Assembly (NCBI GenBank): GCA_022925895.1
Contig: JAKSYS010000196.1
Location: 26,380-90,379, forward strand
Direction of reading: 5' to 3'
Length of the DNA stretch: 64,000 nucleotides
Origin: Fragilaria crotonensis
Taxonomy: Eukaryota > Bacillariophyta > Fragilariophyceae > Fragilariales > Fragilariaceae
Shown: piece by piece, positions 55,878 through 64,000 of the stretch
Layout of the letters: each line of letters begins with the position of its first letter
Position numbering within the stretch: position 1 is the first letter of the stretch
Made by a program: the position numbers and the translations under genes
Notes under the pieces: generated by a model
The model's database searches: none
The model's input: the letters and a program-made list of their open reading frames with translations, nothing else
What the model was told of the DNA's origin: nothing

Positions 55878-57353
55878 ATGGTGAAACTGACGAGCGGAGC
55901 TCCCATCTTTCACTTCTTCCTATTCAGTGCTGTTGCCGTATTATTATGGCCATCATCAACAACAACAACACACGCTGCGACAGACGCACATCGTTTGCGA
56001 GTACGTGGTCTCAAGGGTGATCGTCCTCGCGATGGCAAATACAAAAATCCATGTACAGGGAGTTGGAGCAACGATGCCTTTGTCCTTACGATTGAGGATT
56101 GCGACGAGTATCTGGCAGGACTCGAGAATCCCGGGTCAGATTCCGGTCTAGATGGTGGGAGTGGTGTCTCGAAAGATGAACATGGACAATGATCGTGGTG
56201 ATATTGGTGCAGGTGATGGTAGTTCCAACTTTGATTGTTCCATCCACCACAATGATGACCCAACATCACCAACAGTTAATCGTACCATCGAGTATTGGTA
56301 CTGTGTCAAGACCACCTCGGACAATACAACATGGCTTCCAATTCTGGAGGAAAAGATCTTCAAGGTTGCAAAAGATCGGTTGACATGGTGTATTGGATAT
56401 CCTCTCCGACGTCAGCTCTTGGAGGCACAGGATTTCGCGCGCCGCCGGTTGGGAGTAGAAGGCGTCTCGTCCCGGCCGACCGATAAGATTCGATCTGATG
56501 GTACGTGCAATATTAATTTGCTTCGTGTCTCGTCGTTTGTGGTCGCTTTCCCTTTGTTTGTTCATGGCAGGCACACGCGCACACACGCGAACCTACGTGC
56601 TCACTCTTTGTCTCTTCACACACAGTTAACTATCCAGAGGACTGCTACGTTGTTCAAGGTGGATTCACTATTGAGGCACGCGAAGCTGATGATTTGAATA
56701 ACACCATTCAATCCGTGCTGTTTGAGGTTGAAGACTCAATGGCAAAGGATGAACTGCTAAGCGATGATATCCCACAAGTTACCGAAGTCATTTATCTGGG
56801 AGAATCGCAAGAAGATGTCGAAAACGCCAACATTGTGGCAGGAGTTGTTGGGTCGACAACTGGAGGAGAAGAGCCAAAGAATAACGATGCAGACGGTATC
56901 GTTATTGGTATCTGCACCTCCTTACTCTTGTTGGCCATCATCTTGCTGTTACTCCTGGTGCGCAGACGTCGCAGGGATGAATCCGCAGCTCGATTCCTGG
57001 CACTTGACGATGATGGCCAAGGCTTCAAACCCTTACCGGGCACTGGCGATCCTCCAGGAAGTTTCCACCACGGAGTTCATCACTACTTCCGTGATGGGCA
57101 GATGTACTTGTCCACCAACTGCTACGATTGTCACGAAACACGTATGCTCTCCAACAGCGACGTTGGTGGTGTATTACCGCCGACCATGGTGGATCATTCC
57201 GATGGATATTACGACAAGCTCGTCACTGCCAATTCCAAGGATATTGGCAACGATCATTCAGCAATGAATGTCCATAAATGCACGTCATCCACCTGCAACT
57301 TATGTTTGGCTGATTCCAAAAAGGAGGTGACGATTGTAAAAGTCAAGTTCTAA
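55878..57353 (+). CDS. Single-pass type I membrane protein, unknown role
   Basis: Starts at ATG 55878 with a signal peptide (HFFLFSAVAVLLWP, cut near THAATDA). The extracellular part has Cys pairs (CTGSWSND, TIEDCDEYL, SNFDCSIHH, YWYCVKTT, WCIGYPL, PEDCYVV). One transmembrane helix lies near 56900-56960 (VIGICTSLLLLAIILLLLLV) before RRRRR, and the cytoplasmic tail has CYDCHETR and CTSSTCNLC motifs. Intron 56501-56625 (GTACGT...CACACAG) is secure, joining SD to VNYPEDCYVV. Between 56160 and 56212 the frame changes: either a 49-bp intron (56164-56212) or a one-base error near AAA 56171-56174. Such single-pass proteins with Cys-rich ectodomains are common surface proteins of diatoms. No named domain was recognised. 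Confidence 0.68.
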
Positions 57354-57909
57354 ACCGCTTGCAAGACCCAAGAGTCGTGTCTATGACGACAACTTTGGTG
57401 TCGCCCATTCAACATATGATCTATAATGAAATACACCACCCAGTGTGAATGGAGCATGATATTCATAAGGACAAGTCCAAGTACATAAATCGAAGTGTAT
57501 ATGCATCAATTGTAGCAACGACATGTCTGGCTCTCCATTGAGAATACTTAGCACCGACAAAATGCCTGTCGACGTTGACTGGGAAAGGGAAACGTTATCA
57601 CTAGGAATCATGATCTCCCCCAACGTTGAAGGGCATGCTTCATTTCTCTCTCAACCCACGAGTTAACGGAGTATTTGACGGCGATACCGGTGGATGTCAC
57701 CGACATGCAAACTGGGGCACAATCAGGACGTTGTCAGGCACACGCTTAGGAGGGTCCACAAGAAATCATGACTGCGCTCCGATTGGCTACCTTGTGCAAC
57801 TCTCATGCTTTTCAAGACTTTGCACGGCTGCAACAGGTGGCGGGAATATTCTTTTGAGGAACTCATTATTTGATAGCAAAGCAGTAGCTGATCCTGCACC
57901 TCGGATTAT
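57354..57909. other. Convergent intergenic region
   Basis: 3' flanks of the membrane protein and the DNA methyltransferase. A plus-strand frame (57626-57976) overlaps the DNMT 3' end and looks spurious. Confidence 0.4.
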
Positions 57910-60153
57910 TCAATTGCTTTTGGGTGTTCCAGAAGCAAGGACTTCGCTACCGGCAACGGCAGCGTCGATACGATGACTGCGATAGCAACTTTTGGCCATT
58001 TGGTATGCCAATTCGACCGGCACAGCATTTCCAATCTGTTTGTTCCGTTCGGCAAGTGATCCACAAAACTGATAGGAATCTGGAAAGGACTGTAAGCGGG
58101 CACGTTCTCGGACCGTCAAACTTCGTTCCAGTGTGTAGTGTTTGACACCATTGGTTCGTCGGATCGTACGAGCAGGCTCTTCTGCAATCAGCTGGTCATA
58201 CTCGGATCGAACGCGGGTGTTTTCAATGTTGTGGTCGGGTGTGTATGTGCCATCGTGAAGCACGACCCAACCACTTCCAGTGGTGGGTAAAATGTTCTCT
58301 AAACTGGAAAGAGCATCCATGACTCTCACCGTCGGAAGAGTGTCAGCACTACCATCTGGGCTGTGAGTGGGTATTGGCACTCCGGGAAGTCGGCAACACT
58401 CAAGAGCCGCAAAGAGCACGACACGTTCTCGTTTTTGTGGGTCACCGTACTGAGAAGCATCAAGAATCATAACTCTCACTTGGTACCCTATTTCCAACAG
58501 ATCAGCGACGACGCGATACAGGTAATGACTTTTTGGTTTCTTTCCATTCGTTGGATATGACCCAGGGTATGCATGTTGTAATGTGGTGGAATTCTTCACT
58601 TTCTCCGTGTGATCCGCCAGAATACCATTGACATTCTCCATGGACGCAGTTTTCGGTTTAAAGATTCGAACGGCTTCGACAAATTTGTAGATCAACTCAT
58701 TGTTCATCGTGTCATTTGTTCCTCCTTTGCGATTTGCCTGAGAAAACCCTTGACAGGGAGGACTGGCATGTACATGATCCACGTCATCTGGAGTTGGGTA
58801 CGCCGGATCCTTATCTTGGACCTTGTTCAAAAATTGGCCCACGTCTTCTTCAAACACCATCATTTCTTCTCTGTTGTGATTGCATCGAAGGGTTGCTGCC
58901 GCCCAATGATCATGATCGACGGCATATTTGACATGAAATCCAGCCCTGGTGAGGCCTTGTGTCATGCCACCACAACCGGCAAATAGTTCCAACACGGTCG
59001 GTTTGGTAGAGGCAGTTGTTGTTGTGGGTGTCGGCAAGTCTGGAGGATGCAACAAGGAATAGGAAATATTCAATCCAACCTTGACTTTATCGACAGCACC
59101 ACAATCATACACAAATAATTTATCTCTAGGCAAAGACATTATTCCATTGTCTTGTTCCACTCGGGATGTCAGGAATCGGAGTGGAAACTTCTGCTTGGAT
59201 TTCTCCACAACCACTAATTTCAAATGTCGAAATTGCTGTTGGTGGTGATTCTGTGCAAGATTCGTCGTCGAGCGTTGTCGCAACCGCATCGCCTCCTCTT
59301 TACCAATAAAGGTATTGGCCAAATCGATAAGGACATTGCCGACAGGACATTGTGCACATTTCAACCGACCGTCATGAACAAAGGAATGAATGGTAAAAGT
59401 GTACCCATTGAAATTTGGATTTTGATGGTTGTGATCTGGATGATTGGAGATCCAAGTTTCACCGACACGATACATTTTATGATTACAGAACCAACGCTCG
59501 TCATCGTCCTCCAGTTTTGGCTGCGATTGGCCCTTGGGAAGGATGAAACTGTCAATGGATGTTTGTCGTTTGGGTCGTTTGTGAGAGTGCAATACTGCAG
59601 CTGCTGATGCTGCTGGTTTTGGTGGTGGTGACGAATCCACGTCCGAAAAGAGTCGTTTGGGCGTTGCAGTCATAGTAGCTAGTTTCGACTTGGTCGAGTC
59701 CACCAGGATTTTGTGTTGCACCGAGTGTTGTTGTACCGAGTCCACTGCCTTGCAGAGTGCATTGTTGAATTCCTCATCGGAATCCTGACTGAAACCAATC
59801 GAGGAGGAACTGGGAGAACGAGTTAATGATTGTGTTGTTCTCGTTGAGGATTGTGCATGATCAACAACAACAGCAACAACCTCACGGTGAGCACTGGGAG
59901 ACCTCATCAAGTCATGTTGATGATCAGCAGTAGTAGCCGCAGTAGTAGCTTGGTAATCATCGTCAAGCAGGTCATCATCAAAGTCACTGCCTTTGAGTTT
60001 TGACAAATCAATAATGGGTTGTGTGCAATTTTCTTGGGTAAATTCCCGAAGATCATAAATACCATCATCGACGGATATCGTGTCTGCCTCTCCTATCGAC
60101 TCGTCATCGTGGTCGGACGGTGGGAACGCTCCGTACGCGCGGTTGGAAAGCAT
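57910..60153 (-). CDS. DNA (cytosine-5) methyltransferase
   Basis: 747 residues from ATG 60153; the frame extends upstream only through a TTG. The C-terminal catalytic half has all main C5-MTase motifs: I LELFAGCGGMTQGL (about residue 382), IV HASPPCQGFSQ with the nucleophilic Cys, VI ENVNG, VIII QYGDPQKRERVVLFA, and X QIGNAVPVELAYQM. The N-terminal 210 residues are acidic and Ser-rich, then RPKRQTSIDSFILPKGQ and a Trp/Cys/His-bearing region (about 215-330) that could be a divergent chromatin-reading domain but is not assigned. Of the diatom DNMT classes it looks like a compact DNMT1/chromomethylase-like type, without an identified BAH or chromodomain. Nuclear; may silence the abundant transposons seen in this window. 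Confidence 0.85.
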   Translation of the reverse strand: MLSNRAYGAFPPSDHDDESIGEADTISVDDGIYDLREFTQENCTQPIIDLSKLKGSDFDDDLLDDDYQATTAATTADHQHDLMRSPSAHREVVAVVVDHAQSSTRTTQSLTRSPSSSSIGFSQDSDEEFNNALCKAVDSVQQHSVQHKILVDSTKSKLATMTATPKRLFSDVDSSPPPKPAASAAAVLHSHKRPKRQTSIDSFILPKGQSQPKLEDDDERWFCNHKMYRVGETWISNHPDHNHQNPNFNGYTFTIHSFVHDGRLKCAQCPVGNVLIDLANTFIGKEEAMRLRQRSTTNLAQNHHQQQFRHLKLVVVEKSKQKFPLRFLTSRVEQDNGIMSLPRDKLFVYDCGAVDKVKVGLNISYSLLHPPDLPTPTTTTASTKPTVLELFAGCGGMTQGLTRAGFHVKYAVDHDHWAAATLRCNHNREEMMVFEEDVGQFLNKVQDKDPAYPTPDDVDHVHASPPCQGFSQANRKGGTNDTMNNELIYKFVEAVRIFKPKTASMENVNGILADHTEKVKNSTTLQHAYPGSYPTNGKKPKSHYLYRVVADLLEIGYQVRVMILDASQYGDPQKRERVVLFAALECCRLPGVPIPTHSPDGSADTLPTVRVMDALSSLENILPTTGSGWVVLHDGTYTPDHNIENTRVRSEYDQLIAEEPARTIRRTNGVKHYTLERSLTVRERARLQSFPDSYQFCGSLAERNKQIGNAVPVELAYQMAKSCYRSHRIDAAVAGSEVLASGTPKSN

Positions 60154-61098
60154 TGGTGAAATCCTGACAGTACTGAGCAGATTGGAAACGGATGGTCTTC
60201 TGCTGCTACTACTACTACTACTACTAGTGTAGATCGCTTCAATACAGTGAAGGACCACCAAACATCAACAAGTAAAGCTGTCCATGAGGCTATACTCGGC
60301 GTCCATTTTCGTTTTTAAAATGTGTGACATGTGGCATGTGCTGTATGTGCGACGATTTAGATAACCGCGTCTTTCCGACAAGATGCGTTGAGATTTCAGA
60401 TATCAAATCTACAGTGACATATGTACTCTGTACTCTGTACTCCGAGTTCCGAGTATATGTACTATCATATGTATTACATTTATGTACTGTACGATGCAAC
60501 TGCTCTTTAGAAATGTTTTCGTACCTCGCAGCTCGCATTATCGTCTGTCCGTACACACCACCTCCTGTGAATCTACTCCCAACTCCCAACTCCCAACACG
60601 TACTGGAGTATCGTATATCCGATATCGTGCACTGTTGTAGTGTTGTAGTACGCCCAGCATCACGAATCACGACACGCGGAACCCAATCAACGGCTCACAG
60701 TGACGCCAAGAAATCGAGAGATGGTTTCCGATGTCGAGCACAGACGCATGGGGTCGCAGTCGCTGAAACAACAGGGCGCTGGTGGATTTGACTTTGACTT
60801 TTCATCTCTCCATTCCCTCTCACGACATTTGTGTTGGCATCAGTTGACACATTCTGACAAACAAGAGATTGATATAAGGAGAGATTTGATTTCGCCATCC
60901 ATCAAGGCTACTTACTACTCCAGTATTAGATACAAAGACGACTTCGAGTACGACTGCATTCACACCACAAACGGCATTTCATTCACGCACAAGGCTCCTT
61001 CATACGCTAGACACTATACTCTGAGTACAGACTGTTCTACCGACTAGGCTTCATCTACACAAACTACAAGCACTCCACGTACAAGAGTCAAACATATC
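60154..61098. other. Divergent intergenic region between DNMT and Sec66-like genes
   Basis: Contains TACTCTGTACTC/CGAGTTCCGAGTA repeats near 60425-60455 and ACTCCCAACTCCCAACTCCC near 60577-60596. Frames such as 60700-61047 plus show no family and probably belong to 5' UTR/promoter sequence. Confidence 0.4.
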
Positions 61099-62364
61099 AT
61101 GTCAGAAGAAGCAACGATTAATCCTGATGGGACCCAAAGTATGCCACAGCCACCACCAACCGCGGATGATGAAGAGATACCATTCACAATGGGCGAGGAG
61201 ACCATGCAACAAATCGTTTCCAAGGGGATTGATCCAGCCATTTATCTTTTGATTGCAGCCGTCCTTGTTGCAGCTGTCATGATCTACATCAACTATAAGA
61301 ACAAAAACAAGAACAATGGAGATGACTTTTTTACCGCATTGGATGGAGACAAGGTACGTGATGCATGGGTTGTTGGTCATGTATGTATGGTGTGAATTAT
61401 ACATTTTATTGCATGGCTCCTTGTGCAAAATGTGATAATAACACCATGCCCATTGTGATACTCGGACTGCGTTTCACGAATGCAAATACTACCGAGAAGT
61501 TATTGCCGGGGTGTCCCATGTACCACATCCCATATTGTACATCATTGCTCACCACATTCACTCATTCTCACTTTCTCTCAAAAGTTCAACCTCAAGTTAC
61601 CCGACGAAGTCGATGAGTACTACACAATCAAGGACAAGTGCATTGCTGCCGGTTGGGTTCCTGGACAGACACTTCCGCCAGGACAGCAACCAGCACCGAA
61701 CGGGCCACACCGTGTCATGGCACAAGCCTTGATGAAGCGATGCATTGCCGATATTCCCATTGTCACGCACATTCAAAAGGAATCGACCGGAATGAACAAA
61801 TTGTATGCTCAGTCCATGTGCTCTGTCAATCAGTGGAGATCCTATCAAATGGCAGAGAGCTTGGTGTCTGCCGAAGTTGATGAAGTTAGAGCTGAAGCCG
61901 ATGAGATTGAACCCGGTTGGAGTCAAGTGAGTGTTATCTTTGCTATTATTATTCTTATGTATGGTTGATGTTGCTATTGCATGCTCAGCACTGTTTCGCG
62001 TCTGCACGCTCATACGATTCATCGCCACTTTCTAATCATTACTCCCCACTTTTGAATCATTACTCCAGGTCATTTGGCGACAAGCCATGCAGTACCATCA
62101 AATGCTCAAGGAAAGCACGAGACCGAGGCCAAGAATGCCGCCGAAGCGGCTCGAAAAAAGAGAGAAATCGAAAGCAAGGTCAACGTCCAACAGCAGGAGG
62201 TCGATGATGTCAAGGCCAAGGAATTGGCCGCCGAAAAGGCAGCACAAGAGCTTTTGAAAATGGAGGAACGCCAAGCGGCAACCAAAAAGGCCTTTAAAGG
62301 AGGTGACGGAAGTAGTGGACTCAAGAAGGGATTTTTGAATGCCAGTTCTGGAAAGAAGAAGTAA
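61099..62364 (+). CDS. SEC66: Sec66-like subunit of the ER Sec62/Sec63 translocon
   Basis: Three exons: 61099-61353, 61585-61926 and 62069-62364, with introns of 231 bp (GTACGT...AAAAG) and 142 bp (GTGAGT...TCCAG). It encodes about 297 residues. A membrane helix sits at about residues 49-66 (AIYLLIAAVLVAAVMIYINY). The Sec66 domain follows with FNLKLPDEVDEYYTIKDK, LMKRCIADIPIVTHIQKE, NQWRSYQMAESLVSAEVDEV, EIEPGWSQVIWRQAMQYH, and a Lys/Glu-rich C-terminal helix ending GLKKGFLNASSGKKK. In yeast Sec66 (Sec71) supports post-translational import into the ER. The frame is lost at the A3 run 62112-62114; adding one A joins it to the coiled C-terminus perfectly. Confidence 0.8.
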
Positions 62365-63062
62365 AACAGTTGATTTACATTCAAGTTTATTTGCCCCACA
62401 TGACAAAACATGTCTATCAAATCGACAACATATTTGAACAAACACATACATGTATACATGCACATGCGCGAACTAGAGTATAGCTGGTGTCGTTGTTTGT
62501 CATGACTCTGATAATGTGCAACTCGGTCGAGTTTCTCGTTCGACGTTTATTGCACTTTTTCGTACTACTCGCACTCTCAGCGTTGGAATTGTGCCTCGGT
62601 GACATTCATGGAATCCAAGCAATCTATTCTTCGGTATAGTAGGGAGAACTATGAAGGAAAGACGAAATGATTTTTGCCAATCGTTCATTCATGCCCCCAG
62701 CAAATTCGAGTACATAGTCACGGAGTTCTCCTCAACAATTGTGAAGTTGATGTTCTTCCCAAACACTTTTCTTTCATGTCCGACTGATGTCCTCCAAACG
62801 AATTGATACGAGTGTACTCTAGATTTGAGATAGATGGCGTTAGACGCCGCTGTCGCTATTTTTACTTAAGGCCATTAGCCGACACGGTCTCAGTAGTGAG
62901 TAGAGGGTGGCAGTCGAATTCACCGAGTTGCAAGGGAGTCCAATCAATGTACCATTTTCTAACCTTGCCATGACCACCATGTCCTTAACCCATCACAGAC
63001 GTCGATCGCACCCAAAAGCGACCGCCTGTCGTAGTTCGTAGCATAGCATCAATGATTGTCGG
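62365..63062. other. Convergent intergenic region
   Basis: 3' flanks of the Sec66-like and TRM61-like genes. Short frames only; no repeat seen. Confidence 0.4.
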
Positions 63063-64000
63063 CTAGCTTGACGCCTTTTCCACTGCTACCGCGCATGGGT
63101 CTGGTTGCAGAATATTTCCGGCAGTGGCGAATGTCAAGAACGCTGTATGACCACGCATATTGTTAAACGGTCTTGTACAAATCATTTTGCGAGCTTCCAT
63201 TTTATTGCGCGACTCTGTCTTGGTGGTGTCGTTATTTACAGGAGTGTCACTCTCATCATTCCCATTAGCATCGATTGGCTGAACATACGATAAATGATGT
63301 TGATCATTCAACTCAAGTCTAGGTCGCTTCTCTTTGGGCGGCGGCCATAGTTCAACTTCGTCTACGTAGTGTTCTCGAAGTCTGAACTCCAAGGTTCTAA
63401 TCGAATGAAAGCCCTTATGATTCATGGCTGCAATACATCGCTGTGCCTGTTCCATACACGGTGAGTACGACGCAATTCGTCCTCCTCTCTTCAAAACATG
63501 TGCAGCATGAGGAACTGCCAACCATGGTTCTGGAAGATCTAGCATGACAGCATGAGCGCGTTGTCCTCCCAGTCCAAACCCACCGCCGCTGCCACCGTTG
63601 TCACTATCCTTGCCACACACATCGACATGTCTCACTTCCACCAGATGCGTGACGCCGTTCTTTTCAAATTCTTCCTTGGCCTTGATGGCACGCGATTCAT
63701 TAAATTCAAACGTGTGCAATTTTCCCCGGGGTGCAATCGATCTCAAAATGGCATGACTGAGAGCACCACTTCCCGTTCCGGATTCGCACACGACCATGTT
63801 GGGGCGCAAATCCAAGTAAAAACAAATCATGCTGGCATCCAATTCGTGGACAATCTGAGTCCGATGAGTCAATGAACGAGCCCACAACTCCGGAGTTGGT
63901 TTCAACAAGTAGACGAATCCATATCCCTGATGGTCCTTGCTCCGCACAATCGATCCAAAGGGTTTGCCAATAAAATCATCATGGGGGAACCATCCATTGC
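63063..64000 (-). CDS. TRMT61A: tRNA (adenine-58-N1) methyltransferase catalytic subunit (TRM61), 5' partial
   Basis: The frame runs off the right edge of the window, so the start codon is missing; the in-frame extension to 64000 includes FPHDDFIGKPFGSIVRS, which belongs to the family's N-terminal region. The readable part holds QIVHELDASMICFYLDLRPNMVV, SAM motif ESGTGSGALSHAI, FEFNESRA, the motif IV-like AHAVMLDLPEPW and GGRIASYSPCMEQAQR, and the C-terminal FNNMRGHTAFLTFA. A Gly/Ser-rich insertion (about 63560-63620) sits between strand 4 and the DLPEPW motif. With TRM6 it makes m1A58 in tRNA. Stop at 63063-63065. Confidence 0.9.
   Translation of the reverse strand, partial: NGWFPHDDFIGKPFGSIVRSKDHQGYGFVYLLKPTPELWARSLTHRTQIVHELDASMICFYLDLRPNMVVCESGTGSGALSHAILRSIAPRGKLHTFEFNESRAIKAKEEFEKNGVTHLVEVRHVDVCGKDSDNGGSGGGFGLGGQRAHAVMLDLPEPWLAVPHAAHVLKRGGRIASYSPCMEQAQRCIAAMNHKGFHSIRTLEFRLREHYVDEVELWPPPKEKRPRLELNDQHHLSYVQPIDANGNDESDTPVNNDTTKTESRNKMEARKMICTRPFNNMRGHTAFLTFATAGNILQPDPCAVAVEKASS

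Noticed and set aside
57626-57976. Plus-strand 116-codon frame
   Set aside because: Overlaps the 3' end of the DNMT gene antisense and shows no family resemblance or splice support.
60700-61047. Plus-strand 115-codon frame upstream of the Sec66-like gene
   Set aside because: No family match, lies where a promoter and 5' UTR are expected, and its composition is not coding-like.

Overview
The window looks like nuclear DNA from a diatom (photosynthetic stramenopile). Protein-coding genes are short and sit on both strands, and spliceosomal introns have good GT/AG borders (87 bp at 24506-24592, 228 bp at 54582-54809, 125 bp at 56501-56625, 231 and 142 bp in the Sec66-like gene). One predicted protein starts with a signal peptide followed by an ASAF motif, the import signal of complex red-lineage plastids. 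No rRNA, tRNA, CRISPR array or bacterial-style operon was seen.

About half of the window is transposable elements, several with both ends and target-site duplications (TSDs) readable. 524-4143 is a 5'-truncated LINE (14-bp TSD), next to a Copia remnant (about 4600-5184). 8119-15175 is a 7.06-kb element with long inverted arms and a 10-bp TSD, Mutator-like in structure, with a second inverted-repeat element nested in it. 15191-16253 and 18051-19500 are two members of one short inverted-repeat family flanked by TA. 25503-29672 is a 4.17-kb PIF/Harbinger element (TSD ACT) with an intact transposase ORF and a broken DUF6818-type partner gene. 32022-41306 is a 9.3-kb full-length but frame-broken LINE (17-bp TSD) with gag-like, AP-endonuclease, reverse transcriptase and RNase H parts.

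Host genes lie between and after these. Two secretory-type methyltransferases are convergent (5798-6751 +, 7105-8034 -). A GT32-like glycosyltransferase relic lies at 16973-17701. Then come a SET1/Trithorax-like histone methyltransferase (19777-22432 -), a mitochondrial ribosomal protein uL11 gene (23334-23777 +) and a plastid-targeted DUF1295 membrane protein (23976-25192 -). A bHLH gene (45035-46105 -) has a trail of decayed copies beside it. The right-hand 16 kb is gene-dense: a large disordered protein, a secretory/plastid SAP-domain protein, a two-exon unknown, a single-pass membrane protein, a cytosine-5 DNA methyltransferase, a Sec66-like ER translocon subunit, and the 5'-cut tRNA m1A58 methyltransferase gene at the window edge. 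The host genes do not form one pathway; chromatin and RNA methylation recur (SET, DNMT, TRM61) but are not clustered like an operon.

Several otherwise well-preserved genes (DUF1295, Sec66-like, SET, the 47961-50734 protein) are interrupted by single-base length changes, mostly in homopolymer runs. This looks more like uncorrected long-read assembly error than gene death and should be kept in mind for every frameshift reported here. No convincing wholly new multi-gene system was found; the most novel material is in the transposable elements.
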